From: Treponema sp.
Lineage (GTDB): Bacteria > Spirochaetota > Spirochaetia > Treponematales > Treponemataceae
Length of the DNA: 17,036 nt
Direction: 5' to 3'
NCBI GenBank assembly: GCA_004554075.1
Contig: SFOB01000051.1
Coordinates: forward strand, 1-17,036
The position numbers were made by a program, and so were the translations under genes. This document shows positions 6,776-13,850 of the stretch, piece by piece; within the stretch, counting starts at the first letter, position 1, and each line of letters opens with the position of its first letter. The notes under the pieces were generated by a model. The model did no database searches, was not told the origin of the DNA, and saw only the letters and a list, made by a program, of their open reading frames with translations.

Positions 6776-7492
6776 ATGAAGAAATTTCTTGCATGCCTTT
6801 TTATTCTTGCTCTTTTCACAGGCGCTGTTTTTTACGCAGGCTGGACACAATTCCGCGTTAAGCCTGATACAGTTGGAATTGTCGTTTCTAAAACCAGCGG
6901 AGTAGAAGAAAAACCTGTTCTTAATGGAGAGTTTGCCTGGCACTGGCAGTTTCTTCTTCCTACAAATGCAACTCTAAAAAGCTTTCAGATAAAACCGGTA
7001 GATGTTCAAAAAACAATTTCAGGATGCTTACCATCCGGAGAAGCCTACGCTTCAATTTATGGAGCAGAAGGACTTTTTAATTACAGCTTTACTTTTGACA
7101 TTCAGCTCACACTTTCACCAGAAGCCCTTGTTGAACTTATGCAGCAGAATAAAATTACTGATGATTCAGATTTAAAGACTTATCTGGAAGGTGCTGCAGG
7201 CACAATGGCTCAGCATGCTGCAAACTATATTTTGAACAGGGCAGAGACAAATACAAGTCCTTCTTTCCGTGTTGAAGCAATAAAACGTGAAGAGCTTTTA
7301 CGAGGAATACAGATCTATAAAGATTTTCCTGAAATCGATGTTACTGTTTTTTCAATTCAGAACTCAAAATTACCAGACTATAACATGTATAAAAAAATCC
7401 AGAACTTGCAGCCTGATGAATTAAATCCTTCCTACAGGGTAGAAAGAAATTCGGCAGAGCAGGAAGCATCAGATATGCCGGAGGTATTATAA
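6776..7492 (+). CDS. Membrane-anchored protein, possibly SPFH/band-7-like
   Basis: A 238-residue protein with an N-terminal Lys-start and one hydrophobic helix (about 4-23), probably an uncleaved anchor. No lipobox is seen. The segment after it (VKPDTVGIVVSKTSGVEEKP, then GEFAWHWQFLLPTNATLKSF) has the layout of the start of SPFH/band-7 domains: a 'g-x-v-G-V-V ... pG ... w ... P' strand pattern followed by a 'F-x-I-x-P-x-D-V' strand. The middle (about 105-165) has alternating strand and helix, including a helix LEGAAGTMAQHAANYIL. The family call is inference from pattern, not a firm hit. The last codons include the ribosome-binding site of the chorismate mutase gene 1 nt downstream. No strong Shine-Dalgarno for this gene (only GGG at about 6764-6766). 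Confidence 0.6.
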   Translation: MKKFLACLFILALFTGAVFYAGWTQFRVKPDTVGIVVSKTSGVEEKPVLNGEFAWHWQFLLPTNATLKSFQIKPVDVQKTISGCLPSGEAYASIYGAEGLFNYSFTFDIQLTLSPEALVELMQQNKITDDSDLKTYLEGAAGTMAQHAANYILNRAETNTSPSFRVEAIKREELLRGIQIYKDFPEIDVTVFSIQNSKLPDYNMYKKIQNLQPDELNPSYRVERNSAEQEASDMPEVL

Positions 7493-7493
7493 A

Positions 7494-7871
7494 ATGGATA
7501 AAAGACTTGCAGCCTTTCGTGGCGCAATATGTGTAGAAAATACAGCGGAAAGTATTACAGAAAATGTATGCCTTATGTGCCGCGAGCTTTTCTCCCGCAA
7601 CAATATAAAAGCAGAAGATATTGTTTCCCTTCAGTTTTCAATAACTGATGATATTACAGTATTAAATCCGGCAACAGCTTTACGCAAAGGAAATCCTGGA
7701 CTGGACGTTTCTCAGGTTCCGCTTTTCTGCTGCCAGGAAGCAAAAATTGAAGGCGGAATGAAGCTTGTAGTTAGAGCACTGCTTACAGCTTATATTGAAG
7801 AAGGGGCAGAGCGTCATAACGTATATCTGAATGGAGCAGAAAAACTCCGCCCGGGCGCATTTTCGAAATAA
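7494..7871 (+). CDS. aroH: Chorismate mutase, AroH (monofunctional) type
   Basis: A 125-residue enzyme that converts chorismate to prephenate, the first step toward phenylalanine and tyrosine. The fold and length match the small trimeric Bacillus subtilis AroH family rather than the all-helical AroQ type. Corresponding residues are visible: FRGAICVEN (Arg9, like Arg7 of B. subtilis AroH), CQEAKIEGG (the active-site Glu, like Glu78), VVRALL (like Arg90), HNVYL (like Tyr108) and KLRPG (like Arg116). All key residues appear to be kept. GGAGG (7480-7484) lies 9 nt upstream. The gene is not next to other aromatic amino-acid genes but follows a membrane protein at 1 nt, an unusual setting. Confidence 0.9.
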   Translation: MDKRLAAFRGAICVENTAESITENVCLMCRELFSRNNIKAEDIVSLQFSITDDITVLNPATALRKGNPGLDVSQVPLFCCQEAKIEGGMKLVVRALLTAYIEEGAERHNVYLNGAEKLRPGAFSK

Positions 7872-7879
7872 TTAAAAAC

Positions 7880-7908
7880 TAGACTTAACTACTTTTTCGG
7901 GGGATAAT
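7880..7908 (+). promoter_or_regulatory. Possible promoter immediately upstream of glgA
   Basis: TAGACT (7880-7885), a 17-nt spacer and GATAAT (7903-7908). The -10 ends only 8 nt before the ATG at 7917, which would make the transcript almost leaderless. A GGGGG run (7899-7903) is 13 nt from the ATG and is a poor ribosome-binding site. Read-through from the upstream pair is an alternative. Confidence 0.3.
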
Positions 7909-7916
7909 ATTTACTT

Positions 7917-9488
7917 ATGAAGATTTGGATTGTCAGCATGGAATGTGCCGGAATTGCAGAAGCCGGCGGCGTAAAGAACGTATCTTTTTCCCTTTGCAAG
8001 GAGTTCTCAGACTTAAAGCACAAGGTCACACTTTTTATTCCTGTATATAAATGTACCTGCCTTGATTCTCTTTTTGAATTCAATACTGTAGAAACACTTG
8101 CAGAAGTTGAACTTTGCGGCAGAAAAGAAAAAATCACTTATACAACTGCTAAAAGCACTTCAAATTTTGATGTTGTACTTATAAATCATCCTCTTTTTGC
8201 AGAAAAAGAGGCAATCTATACCTATACCGAAAACGAAGAAAAGCAGAATCCTAATCATAAAAAAGGCTGCGGCCACCTGGACGGACTCTTCCTTGATGTA
8301 CTTTTCCAGAAGGCAGTTTGTGCATACGGTTCATTAATTCCTCGTTCAGATATTCCTGAAATCCTTCACTGTCAGGATGCATCAACAGCAATGCTTCCGG
8401 CCTTTATTGCAAACTCTAAGGCTTTCAAAAAGACTAACAGCGTAGTTACAATTCATAATGCGGGTCCATTCTACCATCACAGCTTTACAAGTATTGGAGA
8501 GGCTGCCTGGTATACAGGTATTTCAACACCTGTTCTTGAAAAGTCTATGAACGGTCGTGCAGTAGAACCTTTCCTTGTTGCAGCTAACAGCGGTGCCTAC
8601 CTTACAACTGTTTCAGAAGATTATGCCCGTGAACTTACAGATCCTGCTAACAGCGAGGCTACAGAAGGACTTGCTCCGATTTTTGCTGCCCGCCATATAG
8701 AAATTAAGGGAATTACAAACGGTTTTGATTTTGACCGCTATAACCCGACTTTAAAAGATGCTTCAAAGCTGCCATTCGAATTTGAACCTGAAAAGAATGA
8801 TCTTGAAGGAAAGCTTAAATGCCGCAAGTTTTTTATTCAGAATATCGTTAATACAGACAACTTTAAGGCAGAAGGCATTAAGAAATACGGTAAGCTTGAA
8901 TGCTCAAGTGAATACACAAAAGAAATCTATTTTGCCTACCATGGCCGCATAACCACACAGAAGGGGCTTGCAGTGCTTACAGCTGCAGTTCCAGCAATTC
9001 TTGAAAACTATCCTGATGTAAGATTCATTTTTGCAGGGCAGGGTGAACCGCGCCTTGAAATTGACATTGTCCGTCTCTGTGAAAAATACCCTGGACGTGT
9101 CTGCTTTATGAACGGATATAATCAGACAGTTGTCCGCCTTGCCACAGCCGTTAGCGACTTTATTGTACTTCCAAGTTACTTTGAACCATGCGGACTGGAA
9201 GACTTTATTGCCCAGGTTTATGGAACAGTTCCTATTGCCCATAAAACAGGTGGTCTCAACAAAATTGAAGATGGCCGTACAGGCTTCCTTTATGAAAGTA
9301 ATACTGCAGGCGTACTTATTGCCAAACTCTCTGAAATTATAATGCTCAAAACCCTGCGTCCAAGCCAGATTGCCCGTATGGTAAAGAGCGGGGCATACAG
9401 CGTACACCATGAATACCTGTGGAAAACTGTAATTCAGAAAAAATATCTTCCGTTTTTTAAAGAAATTTTAAAAAATAGTAAGGAATGA
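7917..9488 (+). CDS. glgA: Glycogen synthase, GT5 family (variant nucleotide-sugar site)
   Basis: A 523-residue glycosyltransferase with two Rossmann domains that should extend alpha-1,4-glucan chains from a sugar nucleotide. N-terminal domain: MECAGIAEAGGVKNVSFSL, where E15 stands at the position of Lys15 of the E. coli KTGG motif. Also seen are VTIHNAGPFYHH and the ITNGFDFDRYNP motif ahead of the C-terminal domain. C-terminal domain: YHGRITTQKGLAVL carries the conserved Arg and Lys (R300/K305 in E. coli), IFAGQGEPRL is the strand after it, and PSYFEPCGLEDF with KTGGLNKI gives the catalytic-glutamate loop. Length is a little above the usual 475-490, from an insertion around 285-320. Loss of Lys15 leaves the donor (ADP-, UDP- or GDP-glucose) open. 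It is followed directly by the tRNA promoter with no clear terminator. Confidence 0.87.
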   Translation: MKIWIVSMECAGIAEAGGVKNVSFSLCKEFSDLKHKVTLFIPVYKCTCLDSLFEFNTVETLAEVELCGRKEKITYTTAKSTSNFDVVLINHPLFAEKEAIYTYTENEEKQNPNHKKGCGHLDGLFLDVLFQKAVCAYGSLIPRSDIPEILHCQDASTAMLPAFIANSKAFKKTNSVVTIHNAGPFYHHSFTSIGEAAWYTGISTPVLEKSMNGRAVEPFLVAANSGAYLTTVSEDYARELTDPANSEATEGLAPIFAARHIEIKGITNGFDFDRYNPTLKDASKLPFEFEPEKNDLEGKLKCRKFFIQNIVNTDNFKAEGIKKYGKLECSSEYTKEIYFAYHGRITTQKGLAVLTAAVPAILENYPDVRFIFAGQGEPRLEIDIVRLCEKYPGRVCFMNGYNQTVVRLATAVSDFIVLPSYFEPCGLEDFIAQVYGTVPIAHKTGGLNKIEDGRTGFLYESNTAGVLIAKLSEIIMLKTLRPSQIARMVKSGAYSVHHEYLWKTVIQKKYLPFFKEILKNSKE

Positions 9489-9490
9489 TA

Positions 9491-9519
9491 TTGACTAAAA
9501 TATCATAAATCTATAATAT
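9491..9519 (+). promoter_or_regulatory. tRNA operon promoter
   Basis: TTGACT (9491-9496), then TATAAT at 9512-9517 (15-nt spacer) or the overlapping TAATAT at 9514-9519 (17-nt spacer). It starts 2 nt after the glgA stop and 40 nt before the first tRNA. Confidence 0.6.
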
Positions 9520-9559
9520 AAGACTCACGTTCAACGCAATAAGTTGAACACCTAAATAT

Positions 9560-9632
9560 GCTGCTTTAGCTCAGCTGGTAGAGCACGTGATTTGTAATCT
9601 CGGGGTCGTGGGTCCAAATCCTACAAGCAGCT
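9560..9632 (+). tRNA. tRNA-Thr (anticodon TGT)
   Basis: Full cloverleaf of 73 nt: perfect 7-bp acceptor GCTGCTT/AAGCAGC, D arm GCTC-AGCTGGTA-GAGC, anticodon loop TTTGTAA with TGT (reads ACA), 5-nt variable loop and T arm GTGGG/CCTAC. No CCA is encoded. Two departures from consensus: a T-T mismatch at 29/41 in the anticodon stem (CGTGA/TCTCG), and a T loop TCCAAAT with C at position 55 instead of the near-universal T (pseudouridine 55). Confidence 0.93.
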
Positions 9633-9638
9633 TAAAAT

Positions 9639-9720
9639 GGGGAGTTCGCATAGCGGCAATTGCAAGGGACTGTAAATCCCTCGACTAACGTCTCCAGAGG
9701 TTCGAGTCCTCTACTCCCCA
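9639..9720 (+). tRNA. tRNA-Tyr (anticodon GTA)
   Basis: Class II tRNA of 82 nt: acceptor GGGGAGT/ACTCCCC, anticodon arm AGGGA-CTGTAAA-TCCCT with GTA, long variable arm with a GAC/GTC stem and TAAC loop, and T arm AGAGG-TTCGAGT-CCTCT with a normal TTC loop. Discriminator A, no encoded CCA. It is 6 nt behind tRNA-Thr and must be cut from a shared precursor. Confidence 0.96.
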
Positions 9721-9731
9721 GTCTGAAATTG

Positions 9732-9761
9732 AGTTCTCCAAACGGAGAACTTTTTTATTTT
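9732..9761 (+). terminator. Intrinsic terminator of the tRNA operon
   Basis: 8-bp stem AGTTCTCC / GGAGAACT with loop AAAC, followed by a T-rich tract (TTTTTTATTTT), starting 11 nt after the tRNA-Tyr end. Confidence 0.9.
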
Positions 9762-9777
9762 AACCGCCCGTAATCCT

Positions 9778-9807
9778 TTGACAAAAAATCCCATTATGGG
9801 GTAAAAT
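9778..9807 (+). promoter_or_regulatory. Predicted sigma-70 promoter of the MBL-mltG-dnaG-rpoD operon
   Basis: Consensus TTGACA (9778-9783), an 18-nt spacer and TAAAAT (9802-9807), 34 nt before the first ATG. It follows the tRNA terminator, so it is the likely start of the long transcript that includes dnaG and rpoD. Confidence 0.65.
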
Positions 9808-9841
9808 TAAATAATATTTATAAAACAGATTAGGGGGGAAA

Positions 9842-10774
9842 ATGAAAATCTATTTCTGGGGCGTAAGAGGGTCTGTTCCTACACCCTTGTCTCCGCAACA
9901 GGTCCAGTCAAAAATTATGGCAGCCATTCAGCGCGCTAAACCGGAAGACCTTAAAAATGCGGAAACCAGAGCTAAGTTTGTTTCATCACTACCTTCATGG
10001 ATATTCGGAACTGCAGGTGGAAATACAGCCTGTGTAGAACTCGTAAATAATGATACACACGTAATACTTGATGGAGGCACCGGCCTTCGCGCATTAGGTA
10101 AAGCCCGCGCCTGTCCTCCTCAATATCATTTTTTCTTTTCACATTTCCACTGGGATCATATTCAGGGTATTCCCTTTTTCGATCACGCTTATAATCCAAA
10201 CTGCCACTTTGAAGTTTATTCACATTTTGATGACGCAGAAGAATACTTCTGGGATCAGGTAGCAGAGCCTTACAGTCCTCCGTCTGTAGGAAAAACTCTT
10301 GCCCGCAACATAAAATTTAACCGCATTTATGAAGATGAAGAATTTGATATAGACGGCATGAAAATCAATTCTCATAAAATGCGCCATCCGGGAGATTCCT
10401 ACGCCTTTTCTTTTGAATACAATGGCAAAAAGTTTGTTTATGCAACAGATGTAGAACTAAAATCTACAGATTACCAGGGATCTAACGAAGGTCAGGGTGT
10501 TTTTAAAAATGCAGATGTAATTGTTATTGATTCTCAGTATACTGTAGAAGAAGTTTACCGCAAAGAAAACTGGGGCCATTCTTCCTTCTGTTATGCAATA
10601 GATTTTGCGGTTTACTGGAATATCAAGAAGGTTTATCTCTTTCATCATGAACCTGTTTATGATGATAAAAAGCTTAATTCAATTCTTGAAGCAGCCAGAT
10701 GGTACGCACAGTACATAAATCATTCTGATATTGAGATTTATCTTGCAAAGGAATCACAAGAAATAGATTTATGA
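9842..10774 (+). CDS. Metallo-beta-lactamase-fold hydrolase
   Basis: A 310-residue cytoplasmic protein of the MBL superfamily, nearest in layout to the PhnP/phosphodiesterase-like group (first strand MKIYFWGVRGSVPTP, then a GGNTACVEL strand). Metal ligands: the HxHxDH motif HFHWDH (H101, H103, D105, H106), a later His in SHKMRHPGD, the bridging Asp in YATDVE and a terminal His in LFHHEPVYDD. The substrate cannot be told from sequence; a phosphodiester is the best guess from the family. AGGGGGG lies 3 nt before the ATG, and a consensus promoter lies upstream. It is the first gene of the operon and ends in an ATGA overlap with the next gene, so it is tied to cell-wall and replication genes. Confidence 0.9.
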   Translation: MKIYFWGVRGSVPTPLSPQQVQSKIMAAIQRAKPEDLKNAETRAKFVSSLPSWIFGTAGGNTACVELVNNDTHVILDGGTGLRALGKARACPPQYHFFFSHFHWDHIQGIPFFDHAYNPNCHFEVYSHFDDAEEYFWDQVAEPYSPPSVGKTLARNIKFNRIYEDEEFDIDGMKINSHKMRHPGDSYAFSFEYNGKKFVYATDVELKSTDYQGSNEGQGVFKNADVIVIDSQYTVEEVYRKENWGHSSFCYAIDFAVYWNIKKVYLFHHEPVYDDKKLNSILEAARWYAQYINHSDIEIYLAKESQEIDL

Positions 10775-10962
10775 TTGTTGATAATGAAGATATAACAATT
10801 CTGGATTATTCTTTTTCCAAAAAAGAATTATTCCTGCTTGCAAAATACCTTAGAACAAAGCAGGAAGAACTTCCGGAAGGACTTGAACTTTTTTACAAAA
10901 CACTCGAAGATTCCATCTACAATTGTCTTTCACTTGAAGAGGTTAAAAGATTTTACTCATGA
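10771..10962 (+). CDS. Unrecognised 63-residue protein
   Basis: A small, acidic, mostly helical cytoplasmic protein (ILDYSFSKKELFLLAKYLRT near the N-terminus, CLSLEEVKRFY near the C-terminus). No signal peptide, cysteine pair or known motif. I do not recognise it. The case for a real gene is its position: it overlaps both the upstream MBL gene and the downstream mltG gene by 4 nt (ATGA), filling the space exactly. Helices with Leu/Tyr spacing hint at a protein-protein binding role, which is only a guess. Confidence 0.72.
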   Translation: MIVDNEDITILDYSFSKKELFLLAKYLRTKQEELPEGLELFYKTLEDSIYNCLSLEEVKRFYS

Positions 10963-12023
10963 AAAAACTTCTTATTATTTTTTCAATTTTATTAGTTTTA
11001 CTTGCAGGCAGTCTTGCTGCAGGAGTGGGAATCTTAAAAAAACTTGGATCTCCTGTTTCCCAGTCTGATGACGGCTCAAAAGTAAGAATTGAAATTCCAA
11101 GCGGAATGTCTGTAAGTGGAGCAGCCTCGCTTCTTTATGAAAACTCACTTATCAGAAATGAAAAGCTTTTTTACTATGCAGCCCGCTGGCCGAAACTAAA
11201 AGCCTTTCTTTATGGAAAAGGGGAAGATAAGGATTTTATTCTCAGAAGCGGTATTTATTACATCAAACCTTCAATGAATATTGCCCAGATTCAGGAAGAA
11301 CTTTCTTCTGGTCAGCAGGAATATATAAAAGTTTCAATTCCAGAAGGGCTTACAATTTCTAAGATTGCTGCAGAACTGGAAGAAAAAGGAATCTGTCCTG
11401 CAAAAGACTTTATTGACTGGTGCCGTAATCCTAATACCTCTGCAGTCTATGGAATTCAAGGCGAAACAGTAGAAGGCTATTTATTCCCGGATACTTATTA
11501 TCTTACCGGAGCAATGCCAGCTTCTGCAATTGCTGATATTATGATAGGAAACTTCTTTGATAAAATCAGCCAGATTCCAGAACTTGCCCAAATGAACCAG
11601 GCAGACCTTTATCAGACAGTAACTCTTGCCTCTATTGTAGAGCGTGAATATCGTGTAGAAGACGAAGCTCCTCTTATTGCATCTGTTTTCAAAAACAGAC
11701 TTCGCCGTAATATAGGCCTTTATTCCTGTGCAACTGTTGAATATATTCTCACAGAAATTGAAGGCAGACCTCATCCGGAGCGCATTCTCATTGAAGATAC
11801 AAAAATAGATAATCCATATAATACTTACAAATGGGCAGGCCTTCCTCCGGGACCAATCTCTAATCCGGGTCTTGTCGCCTTAAAAGCCTGTGCAAACACT
11901 CCAAAAACTGATTATTATTTCTTCCAGGTAGTTGATCCTGCTGCCGGTCGTCATGTCTTTACAAGAGATTTTGATGAGCATATTCAGAGCCACAGTCTTT
12001 ATACAAAAAAATCAGGCAGATAG
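10959..12023 (+). CDS. mltG: Endolytic murein transglycosylase MltG (YceG-like)
   Basis: A 354-residue inner-membrane lytic transglycosylase that cuts nascent glycan strands and is thought to set their length. One N-terminal membrane helix (about 3-24) is followed by a periplasmic LysM-like subdomain (VRIEIPSGMSVSGAASLLYE) and the YceG catalytic domain. The catalytic glutamate lies in TLASIVEREY (E228 by alignment with the ASIVEKE motif). The conserved tract GLYSCATVEYIL and the YNTYKWAGLPPGPISNPG signature are intact. Length matches the family. It starts in an ATGA overlap with the 63-residue gene and ends 9 nt before dnaG. Older annotation may call this family aminodeoxychorismate lyase-like. 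Confidence 0.94.
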   Translation: MKKLLIIFSILLVLLAGSLAAGVGILKKLGSPVSQSDDGSKVRIEIPSGMSVSGAASLLYENSLIRNEKLFYYAARWPKLKAFLYGKGEDKDFILRSGIYYIKPSMNIAQIQEELSSGQQEYIKVSIPEGLTISKIAAELEEKGICPAKDFIDWCRNPNTSAVYGIQGETVEGYLFPDTYYLTGAMPASAIADIMIGNFFDKISQIPELAQMNQADLYQTVTLASIVEREYRVEDEAPLIASVFKNRLRRNIGLYSCATVEYILTEIEGRPHPERILIEDTKIDNPYNTYKWAGLPPGPISNPGLVALKACANTPKTDYYFFQVVDPAAGRHVFTRDFDEHIQSHSLYTKKSGR

Positions 12024-12026
12024 GAG
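12022..12026 (+). promoter_or_regulatory. Ribosome-binding site supporting the GTG start of dnaG
   Basis: AGGAG overlaps the mltG stop and lies 6 nt before the GTG at 12033. No ATG is available nearby in this frame. Confidence 0.8.
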
Positions 12027-12032
12027 AGCAGT

Positions 12033-13850
12033 GTGGCCGGCGGATTTATTTCCAATGAAACAATAGATGCAATTCTCAATACGACAGATATCGTTACAAC
12101 CGTAGGTGAATACACTAAGCTTGAGCGCAGGGGTGCCAACGACTGGTGGGGCTGCTGTCCTTTTCACGGAGAAAAAACAGCTTCATTCCATGTAGATGCA
12201 GACAAAAAGTTTTATCACTGCTTTGGCTGCCATAAGGGTGGAAACGTAGTCAATTTTATCATGGAAATGGAAAAGCTTTCCTATCCGGATGCCCTTGAAA
12301 GCCTGGCTAAAAAAGCAGGCATTCCTATTAAATATCAGAACGGCTATAATCCCGAGCAAAATCGTTCAAAAATAGATGAAGCGGAAAAATATATAGACCT
12401 TTATGAGCGAACAGCTTCTATGTTCCATTATTTTCTGATGGAAACCCCTCAGGGAAAAAAGGCTTTGGATTATGTAACAAAACGAGGTCTTACCAAAGAA
12501 ACAATAGAAAAGTTTCGTTTAGGCTATGCTCCGGAAGACAGAAAATGGCTTAAAAAATTCCTTCTTGGAAAAAATTTCAGCGCAGAGTTTTTAAATAAAT
12601 CAGGTCTTTTCAGCCAGAAATATCCGGATTATTCTTTTTTCTCAGACCGCCTCATGTTCCCGATTTACAACAGAAGGGGACAGGTAGTTGCCTTTGGTGG
12701 CCGAGTTCTGCCACCTGCAAACGAAAAAGAACGCAAATACTTAAACTCTGGCGATCTTCCCCAGTTTAAAAAAAGAGAAACCCTTTTTGGTTTTAATTTT
12801 GCAAAGAATTCTATACGCGAAAAAAAGTCAATCATTTTCTGCGAAGGAAATATGGATGTAATTGCATATCATCAGTGCGGACTCGATTATGCAGTTGCAA
12901 CTCTTGGAACAGCCCTTACAGAAGATCATATCAAAATGATTTCAGGCTTTGTTGCCGGTGGTACAGTTTACCTGTCCTTTGACTCAGACGGAGCGGGTGA
13001 GGCTGCAACCTGGAAGGCAATTAAACTTTGCCGCGAGCATGACCTTACAGTAAGAATCATCAGATTAAAAGGTGGAAAAGATCCGGCTGAAATTATGCTG
13101 AATTTCGGTGCGGAAAACTTGACTGCCCAGGTTAAAAACGCTATATTAGACAGTGATTATTTGATATTTAGACTAGGTGAAAAATACCCTTTGGACACTC
13201 CTGAGGGTAAAACAAAAGCAGCGCTGGAGTTTTTCCAGTATGTTGATGCGCTTCAGTCTGATATTCAAAAAGAATCATGCCTTGAACAGTTATGTCAGGC
13301 ATACAATCTGAAACCGGAGGCTGTAAAAAGGGATTTTAATAATCGAAGTCAGGCCCGCGAACGCGCGAATATCCGGCAAAATAATAATCAAACAGAAGAA
13401 GGAACACAAATTAAGCTCGATGCAGAATTGAGAGGGTTAATTGCTGTTACCGCCGACCTGAACCAGTACGTGGTTCTTCGCTCTAAGCTCACTGAACAAG
13501 ATTTCACAAATCCAGCTGCCAGAAGGTTATACAGGGTATTGGAAGAATGCTTTGCTGAGAATGTCTTTACTATAAGGGATATCCTTAATCGATGCGATGA
13601 TGAAAAACTGATTCAGTTTATTACCGGATCTATTTCGGATGGTGTCTATCAGAGTGAAAAAGTAAGTGCCATAGTTAATGACACGGTAAATTATATTAAA
13701 AGAAACAAACTTGATGCCCAGCGAAATAAATTATTGCAAAGAATAAAAGAATATACCGTAGTGACTCAAGAAGATCAGAATCAGCTGAATGCACTTCTTG
13801 CTGAAAAATTTGAGCTTGATAAGCAAGTACAGAGCTTAGGGAAAAAGTAG
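12033..13850 (+). CDS. dnaG: DNA primase DnaG
   Basis: A 605-residue primase that makes RNA primers at the replication fork. The N-terminal CHC2 zinc ribbon has ligands C42, H45, C63 and C66 (CPFH ... CFGC). The catalytic core has the DRLMFPIYNRRGQVVAFGGR block and the TOPRIM motifs EGNMD (271-275) and SFDSDG (D317, D319), so the metal-binding acidic residues are present. The C-terminal 150 or so residues (from about 450) form a helical domain expected to bind the replicative helicase DnaB. GTG start with AGGAG. The stop TAG shares one base with the rpoD GTG (TAGTG), so translation is probably coupled. In many bacteria rpsU precedes dnaG; here mltG does. Confidence 0.97.
   Translation: MAGGFISNETIDAILNTTDIVTTVGEYTKLERRGANDWWGCCPFHGEKTASFHVDADKKFYHCFGCHKGGNVVNFIMEMEKLSYPDALESLAKKAGIPIKYQNGYNPEQNRSKIDEAEKYIDLYERTASMFHYFLMETPQGKKALDYVTKRGLTKETIEKFRLGYAPEDRKWLKKFLLGKNFSAEFLNKSGLFSQKYPDYSFFSDRLMFPIYNRRGQVVAFGGRVLPPANEKERKYLNSGDLPQFKKRETLFGFNFAKNSIREKKSIIFCEGNMDVIAYHQCGLDYAVATLGTALTEDHIKMISGFVAGGTVYLSFDSDGAGEAATWKAIKLCREHDLTVRIIRLKGGKDPAEIMLNFGAENLTAQVKNAILDSDYLIFRLGEKYPLDTPEGKTKAALEFFQYVDALQSDIQKESCLEQLCQAYNLKPEAVKRDFNNRSQARERANIRQNNNQTEEGTQIKLDAELRGLIAVTADLNQYVVLRSKLTEQDFTNPAARRLYRVLEECFAENVFTIRDILNRCDDEKLIQFITGSISDGVYQSEKVSAIVNDTVNYIKRNKLDAQRNKLLQRIKEYTVVTQEDQNQLNALLAEKFELDKQVQSLGKK

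Noticed and set aside
8904..9410. Minus-strand open frame opposite glgA
   Set aside because: It overlaps the conserved C-terminal domain of the glycogen synthase completely and has no start signal.
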